A DNA stretch of 64,000 bases, taken from contig NC_079875.1 in the NCBI RefSeq assembly GCF_029227915.1, positions 41,313,201-41,377,200 of the forward strand, read 5' to 3'. This document shows positions 11,001 through 20,670 of the stretch, in pieces (position 1 is the first letter of the stretch; every line of letters begins with the position of its first letter). The notes beneath the pieces were generated by a model that was given only the letters and a program-made list of their open reading frames with translations, was not told the DNA's origin and did not search any database. This DNA is from Hydractinia symbiolongicarpus (lineage: Eukaryota; Cnidaria; Hydrozoa; Anthoathecata; Hydractiniidae). A program made the position numbers and the translations under genes.

Positions 11001-11326
11001 TTCATGGTTTTGTTCTCACTTTTTAACATTTTAACCGTCTCTTTTAGATCATTTTCTCTTCCTGATAAAGGGATACTGGGTGAAGGGATGTTAGTATGCA
11101 ACGGTGGATCAAATTGTCTGTCAAACAACTCTCTTAATTTCTCATTATTTCTCTTTTTCCTCAATGTTTTAACATTAATGGCTAATCTTTTAATTTTTGT
11201 CAATAAACTACAGGAATCGCACTCTACTAGAACATTAAACTCTGTCTGGAAATCTTGAGAAAGCTGTAAATGATTGAGCCCTGATCCCACAGAAACATAC
11301 CAGTTAAACACTTGTTCATTCTTCAT
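8054..11326 (-). CDS. Putative DDE/RNase H-like transposase with coiled coils and a Spindlin/Tudor-like C-terminus, 1090 aa
   Basis: Intact single-exon frame without stops or frameshifts, the only long gene in the window. Residues 1-90 lack a recognisable DNA-binding fold; a basic patch lies near 53-66 and CDSC at 36-39. Residues about 90-310 are charged and heptad-like, a probable coiled coil. The core resembles RNase H-fold transposases: LHGDGTSKY with D396 followed by strand-like FQVTT and LTFGLSEIAGG; MSDLGPINPVFN with D470; CKLH (C516-H519), the CxxH motif known from hAT, P and Kolobok-type enzymes; VGNRFNILFYNAAA near 599-611; LPGGKY at 755-760; and VPTTNKASESDFAILD with E782 as candidate third acidic residue. 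Residues about 820-890 are a second basic coiled region. Residues about 1033-1090 (VGKDIRHR, NWEQGKV, YCVLY, LLLDFEKGDL) resemble a Spin/Ssty or Tudor-like fold. The start is the first ATG of the frame, with A at -3. I recall similar unnamed proteins from cnidarians, molluscs and fish. Function is inferred from motifs and the element's ends; superfamily unknown. Confidence 0.85.
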   Translation of the reverse strand: MKNEQVFNWYVSVGSGLNHLQLSQDFQTEFNVLVECDSCSLLTKIKRLAINVKTLRKKRNNEKLRELFDRQFDPPLHTNIPSPSIPLSGRENDLKETVKMLKSENKTMKRKLESLEELENEYHTLLQAMNETCVDLKTAILQKSGIEENLAKTKKMYETKENDLANIEKKFAALLVKKDQTHVIRNLNKKVKYRDQQLEKKKDIVYKEREKHVTVVKELQCSMKLLEERVSQLDFCVSDMNDEKIKLQKKVSYLRKCVDTKNTYVRQFNVKDIESYHCELREATEQLEILKKENDELEKLVALMQDGQIVSFEGGRYSDDIRETIMQLLSLNVSMNKVNDVIKVVLTKLAKKDISKLPSDAVKSRLMQEALIVSQIQVAEAMLSNNIDVGNCLHGDGTSKYHRHYQNFQVTTASGKTLTFGLSEIAGGDAATVLKSFTDTIDDLCDIMISGKKEDNFAKLVTSIKTTMSDLGPINPVFNAQLKTLREQLLPAAIENWDTLAETEKSDMTEMANFFCKLHLLANFASETDKVLNSFEKLLLSENFESVFAFQTKESGAVRLVRTACKALHVRGSDEAGVASYFNSFLENQNLQSEFAPFVGNRFNILFYNAAALYYHKDHVASFLSAWPAPNNLLKAVQEDISNKVFLAEVRALGIIDKLLTGPLWRLIEENRSILDLNPSLLRLKLKLADLCQDSSSLLNATPIFDNVDLHDDAVFHELFTETDDDEFDVLTQQALEVICHAILLILERQCVDQLPGGKYWCPSDSIKKSANIVPTTNKASESDFAILDLLIRTKPNASIQTLQALTMWSRNHTLDWLSEKSVEERASLLENARTKVNAMKSKYENRKKVLLSLRHEKLKKKQQAKREAEEKSASKKAETFNNLLVLNVQAWITVDQAESGIFGVEEKCRRNVLLAQLDFFRYVMGVNCKGKFYNRTKVENGKRINLTWEELLENLKVVIGASKIPATLVEKSQLKSRDVRDNVVAVQKSELMFKIREARMSQITMQQKRNFLKEFLADPNLLVGKDIRHRVREEGSDEVNWEQGKVMSLSKIAKNVKRSEYCVLYASEPDNVWKFPLLLDFEKGDLILL

Positions 11327-11445
11327 TTTTAATAAAAAATTTTAATCTATAAAAAACACTAAACAAGCTGTGAAACTAGCTAGACATACCTTAGCATCCA
11401 TACTAGAGGTAATTATAGTGATAAAATAACAAACACAAAGCTTAA

Positions 11446-11461
11446 CTAGCTAGCTAGCTAG
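11446..11461. repeat. CTAG microsatellite
   Basis: Four perfect copies of CTAG in tandem, surrounded by further scattered CTAG and TAGC motifs (about 11370-11540). It is self-complementary simple sequence with no evident role. Confidence 0.85.
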
Positions 11462-11946
11462 AATATAACCCCAAATACCACCTAGCTATATAGCTAGTCG
11501 CTTAAATCTTTGTTTTACTATCTATCACTATCTAGCTAAACTATAAACATATGTAACTATAAACATTGAACATCTCTTATTGTGAACAGTCTCTTATTAA
11601 TATACAAAAGAGAACTAGTAGCTATAACCCCATAAACTTATTTTTGAGATTTAGTCCGCCATGTTTGTAGCTGTTGTTAGCTCTGTCTGCCAGGGGGGAT
11701 CCAAAAGTGTCAACAAAAAAATGTGAAATCCGACAGCTTTTCCTTTTTCTAACTAACTATTAATTTGATAAGAAAAATTCTACATACTTTAAACTTTACT
11801 ACTTGATATGATAGAAGTTTAAATAACACATACAATACAAAAATAATCGCAACCTTAAAATTCAAAATCCTGTAACTCTTCAACGTTAACAGCTACAAAC
11901 TTCTATCATCAATCAAAACAAACCTCGGCCTATTCTGTGCAAAGAG

Positions 11947-12008
11947 GTGCCTATCGAAAAATGCCTAATAAGGAAAAACATAGTCGGAAAATAGCTTTGG
12001 ATAGGCAC
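11947..12008. repeat. Subterminal inverted repeat carrying the terminal motif TAGGCAC
   Basis: GTGCCTATC at 11947-11955 and GATAGGCAC at 12000-12008 are perfect 9-bp inverted copies separated by 44 bp. Both contain TAGGCAC, the first seven bases of the element's left end. A further TGCCTA lies at about 11962. They may be extra transposase-binding sites or remnants of a related inserted end. Confidence 0.7.
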
Positions 12009-12083
12009 ATACGTATAAAATCTCGGGAAAATCTGTCTACGGTATGCGAGTTCGCTACGGCAAAAAAAATTCTACGGCTTTTG

Positions 12084-12092
12084 ATCACGTGA
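12084..12092. promoter_or_regulatory. Right subterminal ATCACGTGA motif
   Basis: ATCACGTGA lies 12 bp inside the right end. The same motif, as ATCACGTGAT, heads subrepeats 1 and 3 near the left end (6945-6954 and 7257-7266), with ATCATGTGAT in copies 2 and 4. Its presence near both ends suggests a binding site for the transposase or a host factor; the CACGTG core is also a generic E-box. Confidence 0.45.
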
Positions 12093-12094
12093 CT

Positions 12095-12104
12095 AAACAG
12101 CCTA
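12095..12104 (-). repeat. Right terminal inverted repeat
   Basis: The sequence AAACAGCCTA is the imperfect inverse of the left end (eight of ten positions, the outermost five identical). Confidence 0.8.
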
Positions 12105-12111
12105 GTTTGAG
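12105..12111 (+). repeat. Target site duplication, right copy
   Basis: GTTTGAG, identical to 6422-6428. The interrupted monomer resumes here with GGCGATTAAAATTC, as in uninterrupted GTTTGAGGGCG-class monomers. Confidence 0.92.
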
Positions 12112-15100
12112 GGCGATTAAAATTCTTTTATTCAGCGTCTCATCAAAAATGAAATCATTTTTGAAAACTACAAGTCTCATGCGTTGTAGTGGTGAAAAAA
12201 TACTTTAAAAAATCGTTCGGTAAATGAGTTTACTCCCTGGGTACTTTCTTTGTATACTTTTGACTATACGGGCCGAGTCCGGGATTTACGGGAAGTCGCG
12301 GATTTTCGTTTGCCGGCGATTAAACTTCTTTTATTCAGCGTCTCATCAAAAATGAACACATTTTTAAAAACTACAAGTCTCATGGGCTTTAGTGGTGAAA
12401 AAATAATTTAAAAAATCGTTCTGGAGATGAGTTTACTCACAGGGTACTTTCTTTGTATACATTCGACTATACGGGCCAAGCCCGGGATTTACGGGAAATC
12501 GCGGGTTTTCGTTTGCCGGCGATTAAACCTCTTTCATTAAGCGTCTCATCAAAAATGAAAACATTTTTGAAAACTACAAGTCTCATGCGTTTTAGTGGTG
12601 AAAATATAATTTAAAAAATCGTTTTGTAAATGAGTTTACTCACAGGGTACTTTCTTTGTATACATTCGACTATACGGGCCAAGCCCGGGATTTACGGGAA
12701 ATCGCGGGTTTTCGTTTGCCGGCGATTAAACTTCTTTTATTCAGCGTCTCATCAAAAATGAAGACATTTTTGAAAACTACAAGTCTCATGCGTTTTAGTG
12801 ATGAAAAAATAATTTAAAAAATCGTTCTGGAGATGAGATTACTCACAGGGTACTTTCTTTGTATACATTCGACTATACGGGCCGAGTCCGGGATTTACGG
12901 GAAATCGCGGATTTTCGTTTGAGGGCGATTAAAACTCTTTTATTCAGCGTCTCATCAAAAATGAAATCATTTTTGAAAACTACAAGTCTCATGCGTTGTA
13001 GTGGTGAAAAAATACTTTAAAAAATCGTTCGGTAAATGAGTTTACTCCCTGGGCACTTTCTTTGTATACTTTTGACTATACGGGCCGAGTCCGGGATTTA
13101 CGTGAAGTCGCGGGTTTTCGTTTGCCGGCGATTAAACTTCTTTTATTCAGCGTCTCATCAAAAATGAACACATTTTTAAAAACTACAAGTCTCATGGGCT
13201 TTAGTGGTGAAAAAATAATTTAAAAAATCGTTCTGGAGATGAGTTTACTCACAGGGTACTTTCTTTGTATACATTCGACTATACGGGCCAAGCCCGGGAT
13301 TTACGGGAAATCGCGGGTTTTCGTTTGCCGGCGATTAAACCTCTTTCATTAAGCGTCTCATCAAAAATGAAAACATTTTTGAAAACTACAAGTCTCATGC
13401 GTTTTAGTGGTGAAAAAATAATTTAAAACATCGTTCGGGAAATGAGTTTACTCCCTGGGTACTTTCTTTGTATACTTTTGACTACGCGGGCCGGGTCCGG
13501 GGTTTACGGGAAATGGCGGGTTTCCGTTTGCCGGCGATTAAACTTCTTTTATTCAGCGTCTCATCAAAAATGAAAACATTTTTGAAAACTACAAGTCTCA
13601 AGCGTTTTAGTGGTGAAAAGATAATTTAAAAAATCGTTTTGGAAATGAGTTTACTCACAGGGTACTTTCTTCGTATACATTTAACTATACGGGCCAAGCC
13701 CGGGATTTACAGGAAAGCGCGGGTTTTCGTTTGCCGGCGATTAAACTTCTTTTATTCAGCGTCTCATCAAAAATGAAAACAGTTTTGAAAACTACAAGTC
13801 TCAAGCGTTTTAGTGGTGAAAAGATAATTTAAAAAATCGTTCTGGAGATGAGTTTACTCACAGGGTACTTTCTTTGTATACATTCGACTATACAGGCCAA
13901 GCCCGGGATTTACGGGAAATCGCGGGTTTTCGTTTGCCGGCAATTAAACCTCTTTCATTAAGCGTCTCATCAAAAATGAAAACATTTTTGAAAACTACAA
14001 GTCTCATGGGTTGTAGTGGTGAATAAATAATTTAAAAAATCGTTCGGGAAATGAGTTTACTCCCTGGGTACTTTGTTTGTATACTTTTGACTATACGGGC
14101 CGGGTCCGGGATTTACGAGAAGTCGCGGGTTTTCGTTTGCCGGCGATTAAACTTCTTTTATTCAGCGTCTCATCAAAAATGAACACATTTTTAAAAACTA
14201 CAAGTCTCATGGACTTTAGTGGTGAAAAAATAATTTAAAAAATCGTTCTGGAGATGAGTTTACTCACAGGGTACTTTCTTTGTATACATTCGACTATACG
14301 GGCCAAGCCCGGGATTTACGGGAAATCGCGGGTTTTCGTTTGCCGGCGATTAAACCTCTTTCATTAAGCGTCTCATCAAAAATGAAAACATTTTTAAAAA
14401 CTACAAGTCTCATGCGTTTTAGTGGTGAAAAAATAATTTAAAACATCGTTCGGGAAATGAGTTTACTCCCTGGGTACTTTCTTTGTATACTTTTGACTAC
14501 GCGGGCCGAGTCCGGCGTTTACGGGAAATGGCGGGTTTTCGTTTGCCGGCGATTAAACTTCTTTTATTCAGCGTCTCATCAAAAATGAAAACATTTTTGA
14601 AAACTACAAGTCTCAAGCGTTTTAGTGGTGAAAAGATAATTTAAAAAATCGTTTTGTAAATGAGTTTACTCACAGGGTACTTTCTTTGTATACATTCGAC
14701 TATACGGGCCAAGCCCGGGATTTACGGGAAATCGCGGGTTTTCGTTTGCCGGCGATTAAACTTCTTTTATTCAGCGTCTCATCAAAAATGAAGACATTTT
14801 TGAAAACTACAAGTCTCATGCGTTTTAGTGATGAAAAAATAATTTAAAAAATCGTTCTGGAGATGAGATTACTCACAGGGTACTTTCTTTGTATACATTC
14901 GACTATACGGGCCGAGTCCGGGATTTACGGGAAATCGCGGATTTTCGTTTGAGGGCGATTAAAACTCTTTTATTCAGCGTCTCATCAAAAATGAAATCAT
15001 TTTTGAAAACTACAAGTCTCATGCGTTTTAGTGGTGAAAAAATACTTTAAAAAATCGTTCGGTAAATGAGTTTACTCCCTGGGCACTTTCTTTGTATACT

Positions 15101-18100
15101 TTTGACTATACGGGCCGAGTCCGGGATTTACGGGAAGTCGCGGGTTTTCGTTTGCCGGCGATTAAACTTCTTTTATTCAGCGTCTCATCAAAAATGAACA
15201 CATTTTTAAAAACTACAAGTCTCATGGGCTTTAGTGGTGAAAAAATAATTTAAAAAATCGTTCTGGAGATGAGTTTACTTACAGGGTACTTTCTTTGTAT
15301 ACAGTCGACTATACGGGCCAAGCCCGGGATTTACGGGAAATCGCAGGTTTTCGTTTGCCGGCGATTAAACCTCTTTCATTAGGCGTCTCATCAAAAATGA
15401 AAACATTTTTGAAAACTACAAGTCTCATGCGTTTTAGTGGTGAAAAAATAATTTAAAACATCGTTCGGGAAATGAGTTTACTCCCTGGGTACTTTCTTTG
15501 TATACTTTTGACTACGCGGGCCGAGTCCGGGGTTTACGGGAAATGGCGGGTTTCCGTTTGCCGGCGATTAAACTTCTTTTATTCAGCGTCTCATCAAAAA
15601 TGAAAACATTTTTGAAAACTACAAGTCTCAAGCGTTTTAGTGGTGAAAAGATAATTTAAAAAATCGTTTTGGAAATGAGTTTACTCACAGGGTACTTTCT
15701 TCGTATACATTCAACTATACGGGCCAAGCCCGGGATTTACGGGAAAGCACGGGTTTTCGTTTGCCGGCGATTAAACTTCTTTTATTCAGCGTCTCATCAA
15801 AAATGTAAACATTTTTGAAAACTACAAGTCTCATGCGTTTTAGTGGTGAAAAAATAATTTAAAACATCGTTCGGGAAATGAGTTTACTCCCTAGGTACTT
15901 TCTTTGTATACTTTTGACTACGCGGGCCGAGTCCGGGGTTTACGGGAAATGGCGGGTTTCCGTTTGCCGGCGATTAAACTTCTTTTATTCAGCGTCTCAT
16001 CAAAAATGAAAACATTTTTGAAAACTACAAGTCTCAAGCGTTTTAGTGGTGAAAAGATAATTTAAAAAATCGTTTTGGAAATGAGTTTACTCACAGGGTA
16101 CTTTCTTCGTATACATTCAACTATACGGGCCAAGCCCGGGATTTACGGGAAAGCACGGGTTTTCGTTTGCCGGCGATTAAACTTCTTTTATTCAGCGTCT
16201 CATCAAAAATGTAAACATTTTTGAAAACTACAAGTCTTATGCGTTTTAGTGGTGAAAAAATAATTTAAAAAATCGTTCTGGAGATGAGTTTACTCACAGG
16301 GTACTTTCTTTGTATACATTCGACTATACAGGCCAAGCCCGGGATTTACGGGAAATTGCGGGTTTTCGTTTGCCGGCAATTAAACCTCTTTCATTAAGCG
16401 TCTCATCAAAAATGAAAACATTTTTGAAAACTACAAGTCTCATGGGTTGTAGTGGTGAATAAATAATTTAAAAAATCGTTCGGGAAATGAGTTTACTCCC
16501 TGGGTACTTTGTTTGTATACTTTTGACTATACGGGCCGAGTCCGGGATTTACGGGAAATCGCGGATTTTCGTTTGAGGGCGATTAAAATTCTTTTATTCA
16601 GCGTCTCATCAAAAATGAAATCATTTTTGAAAACTACAAGTCTCATGCGTTTTAGTGGTGAAAAAATAATTTAAAACATCGTTCGGGAAATGAGTTTACT
16701 CCCTGGGTACTTTCTTTGTATACTTTTGACTACGCGGGCCGAGTCCGGGGTTTACGGGAAATGGCGGGTTTTCGTTTGCCGGCGATTAAACTTCTTTTAT
16801 TCAGCGTCTCATCAAAAATGAAAACATTTTTGAAAACTACAAGTCTCAAGCGTTTTAGTGGTGAAAAGGTAATTTAAAAAATCGTTTTGGAAATGAGTTT
16901 ACTCACAGGGTACTTTCTTTGTATACATTCGACTATACGGGCCGAGTCCGGGATTTACGGGAAATCGCGGATTTTCGTTTGAGGGCGATTAAAACTCTTT
17001 TATTCAGCGTCTCATCAAAAATGAAATCATTTTTGAAAACTACAAGTCTCATGCGTTTTAGTGGTGAAAAAATACTTTAAAAAATCGTTCGGTAAATGAG
17101 TTTACTCCCTGGGCACTTTCTTTGTATACTTTTGACTATACGGGCCGAGTCCGGGATTTACGGGAAGTCGCGGGTTTTCGTTTGCCGGCGATTAAACTTC
17201 TTTTATTCAGCGTCTCATCAAAAATGAACACATTTTTAAAAACTACAAGTCTCATGGGCTTTAGTGGTGAAAAAATAATTTAAAAAATCGTTCTGGAGAT
17301 GAGTTTACTTACAGGGTACTTTCTTTGTATACATTCGACTATACGGGCCAAGCCCGGGATTTACGGGAAATCGCAGGTTTTCGTTTGCCGGCGATTAAAC
17401 CTCTTTCATTAGGCGTCTCATCAAAAATGAAAACATTTTTGAAAACTACAAGTCTCATGCGTTTTAGTGGTGAAAAAATAATTTAAAACATCGTTCGGGA
17501 AATGAGTTTACTCCCTGGGTACTTTCTTTGTATACTTTTGACTACGCGGGCCGAGTCCGGGGTTTACGGGAAATGGCGGGTTTCCGTTTGCCGGCGATTA
17601 AATTTCTTTTATTCAGCGTCTCATCAAAAATGAAAACATTTTTGAAAACTACAAGTCTCAAGCGTTTTAGTGGTGAAAAGATAATTTAAAAAATCGTTTT
17701 GGAAATGAGTTTACTCACAGGGTACTTTCTTCGTATACATTTAACTATACGGGCCAAGCCCGGGATTTACACGAAAGCGCGGGTTTTCGTTTGCCGGCGA
17801 TTAAACTTCTTTTATTCAGCGTCTCATCAAAAATGTAAACATTTTTGAAAACTACAAGTCTCATGCGTTTTAGTGGTGAAAAAATAATTTAAAACATCGT
17901 TCGGGAAATGAGTTTACTCCCTGGGTACTTTCTTTGTATACTTTTGACTACGCGGGCCGAGTCCGGGGTTTACGGGAAATGGCGGGTTTCCGTTTGACGG
18001 CGATTAAACTTCTTTTATTCAGCGTCTCATCAAAAATGAAAACATTTTTGAAAACTACAAGTCTCAAGCGTTTTAGTGGTGAAAAGATAATTTAAAAAAT

Positions 18101-19099
18101 CGTTTTGGAAATGAGTTTACTCACAGGGTACTTTCTTCGTATACATTCAACTATACGGGCCAAGCCCGGGATTTACGGGAAAGCACGGGTTTTCGTTTGC
18201 CGGCGATTAAACTTCTTTTATTCAGCGTCTCATCAAAAATGTAAACATTTTTGAAAACTACAAGTCTCATGCGTTTTAGTGGTGAAAAAATAATTTAAAA
18301 CATCGTTCGGGAAATGAGTTTACTCCCTGGGTACTTTCTTTGTATACTTTTGACTACGCGGGCCGAGTCCGGGGTTTACAGGAAATGGCGGGTTTCCGTT
18401 TGCCGGCGATTAAACTTCTTTTATTCAGCGTCTCATCAAAAATGAAAACATTTTTGAAAACTACAAGTCTCAAGCGTTTTAGTGGTGAAAAGATAATTTA
18501 AAAAATCGTTTTGGAAATGAGTTTACTCACAGGGTACTTTCTTCGTATACATTCAACTATACGGGCCAAGCCCGGGATTTACGGGAAAGCACGGGTTTTC
18601 GTTTGCCGGCGATTAAACTTCTTTTATTCAGCGTCTCATCAAAAATGCAAACATTTTTGAAAACTACAAGTCTTATGCGTTTTAGTGGTGAAAAAATAAT
18701 TTAAAAAATCGTTCTGGAGATGAGTTTACTCACAGGGTACTTTCTTTGTATACATTCGACTATACAGGCCAAGCCCGGGATTTACGGGAAATTGCGGGTT
18801 TTCGTTTGCCGGCAATTAAACCTCTTTCATTAAGCGTCTCATCAAAAATGAAAACATTTTTGAAAACTACAAGTCTCATGGGTTGTAGTGGTGAATAAAT
18901 AATTTAAAAAATCGTTCGGGAAATGAGTTTACTCCCTGGGTACTTTGTTTGTATACTTTTGACTATACTGGCCGAGTCCGGGATTTACGGGAAATCGCGG
19001 ATTTTCGTTTGAGGGCGATTAAAATTCTTTTATTCAGCGTCTCATCAAAAATGAAATCATTTTTGAAAACTACAAGTCTCATGCGTTTTAGTGGTGAAA

Positions 19100-20670
19100 A
19101 AATAATTTAAAACATCGTTCGGGAAATGAGTTTACTCCCTGGGTACTTTCTTTGTATACTTTTGACTACGCGGGCCGAGTCCGGGGTTTACGGGAAATGG
19201 CGGGTTTTCGTTTGCCGGCGATTAAACTTCTTTTATTCAGCGTCTCATCAAAAATGAAAACATTTTTGAAAACTACAAGTCTCAAGCGTTTTAGTGGTGA
19301 AAAGATAATTTAAAAAATCGTTTTGGAAATGAGTTTACTCACAGGGTACTTTCTTTGTATACATTCGACTATACGGGCCAAGCCCGGGATTTACGGGAAA
19401 TCGCGGGTTTTCGTTTGCCGGCGATTAAACTTCTTTTATTCAGCGTCTCATCAAAAATGAAGACATTTTTGAAAACTACAAGTCTCATGCGTTTTAGTGA
19501 TGAAAAAATAATTTAAAAAATCGTTCTGGAGATGAGTTTACTCACAGGGTACTTTCTTTGTATACATTCGACTATACGGGCCGAGTCCGGGATTTACGGG
19601 AAATCGCGGATTTTCGTTTGAGGGCGATTAAAATTCTTTTATTCAGCGTCTCATCAAAAATGAAATCATTTTTGAAAACTACAAGTCTCATGGGCTTTAG
19701 TGGTGAAAAAATAATTTAAAAAATCGTTCTGGAGATGAGTTTACTCACAGGGTACTTTCTTTGTATACATTCGACTATACGGGCCAAGCCCAGGATTTAC
19801 GGGAAATCGCGGGTTTTCGTTTGCCGTCGATTAAACCTCTTTCATTAAGCGTCTCATCAAAAATGAAAACATTTTTGAAAACTACAAGTCTCATGCGTTT
19901 TAGTGGTGAAAAAATAATTTAAAACATCGTTCGGGAAATGAGTTTACTCCCTGGGTACTTTCTTTGTATACTTTTGACTACGCGGGCCGAGTCCGGGGTT
20001 TACGGGAAATGGCGGGTTTTCGTTTGCCGGCGATTAAACTTCTTTTATTCAGCGTCTCATCAAAAATGAAAACATTTTTGAAAACTACAAGTCTCAAGCG
20101 TTTTAGTGGTGAAAAGATAATTTAAAAAATCGTTTTGGAAATGAGTTTACTCACAGGGTACTTTCTTTGATTACATTCGACTATACGGGCCAAGCCCGGG
20201 ATTTACGGGAAATCGCGGGTTTTCGTTTGCCGGCGATTAAACTTCTTTTATTCAGCGTCTCATCAAAAATGTAAACATTTTTGAAAACTACAAGTCTTAT
20301 GCGTTTTAGTGGTGAAAAAATAATTTAAAAAATCGTTCCGGAGATGAGTTTACTCACAGGGTACTTTCTTTGTATACATTCGACTATACGGGCCAAGCCC
20401 GGGATTTACGGGAAATCGCGGGTTTTCGTTTGTCGGCGATTAAACCTCTTTCATTAAGCGTCTCATCAAAAATGAAAACATTTTTGAAAACTACAAGTCT
20501 CATGCGTTTTAGTGGTGAAAAAATAATTTAAAACATCGTTCGGGAAATGAGTTTACTCCCTGGGTACTTTCTTTGTATACTTTTGACTACGCGGGCCGAG
20601 TCCGGGGTTTACGGGAAATGGCGGGTTTCCGTTTGCCGGCGATTAAACTTCTTTTATTCAGCGTCTCATC
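19100..20670 (+). repeat. Duplicated satellite block, copy 1 (partner 28.03-29.6 kb)
   Basis: Shares rare private variants with 28032-29602 at an offset of 8932 bp (44 monomers): TTTGCCGTCGATT at about 19821/28753, TTTGATTACATTC at about 20166/29098, CGTTCCGGAG at about 20334/29266 and TTTGTCGGCG at about 20429/29361. The match ends near 20671/29603. Confidence 0.8.

Larger units (their letters stand above)
6429..12104 (-). mobile_element. Cut-and-paste-type DNA transposon, 5676 bp, apparently autonomous
   Basis: The element interrupts the satellite cleanly, with a 7-bp target site duplication on each side and short terminal inverted repeats beginning TAGGC. It is more AT-rich than the satellite and shares no sequence with it. 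It holds one long gene on the minus strand, encoding a protein with a transposase-like D, D, CxxH, E pattern. Left of the gene lie five tandem subrepeats; right of it lie about 780 bp with subterminal copies of the terminal motif. Only one of the three local higher-order units carries it, so it inserted after those units were duplicated. A 7-bp duplication fits superfamilies reported with 6-8 bp duplications (Dada, P, hAT-like), but I cannot assign a superfamily. Strand is given as that of its gene. Confidence 0.93.
11327..12104 (-). promoter_or_regulatory. Upstream region of the transposase gene and right end of the transposon
   Basis: About 780 bp of AT-rich noncoding sequence between the start codon and the right terminus. 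It must contain the promoter and 5' leader if the element is transcribed from its own end, but no convincing TATA box or initiator was identified. On the minus strand a short upstream ATG (11401-11399) opens a four-codon frame that ends at a consensus-like splice donor (AAG/GTATGT at 11390/11389), with a TTTTTTATAG acceptor-like site about 45 nt further on. It also holds a CTAG microsatellite and a TAGGCAC inverted repeat, listed separately. Confidence 0.45.

Noticed and set aside
10866-11258. 130-codon open frame on the plus strand opposite the transposase N-terminal region
   Set aside because: Antisense shadow of the coiled-coil coding region; its composition follows from the lysine- and glutamate-rich codons on the other strand.
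6429-12104. Retroelement or viral insertion
   Set aside because: No reverse transcriptase, integrase zinc-binding motif, long terminal repeats or poly(A) tail are visible; the TAGGC inverted ends and 7-bp duplication fit a cut-and-paste DNA transposon.
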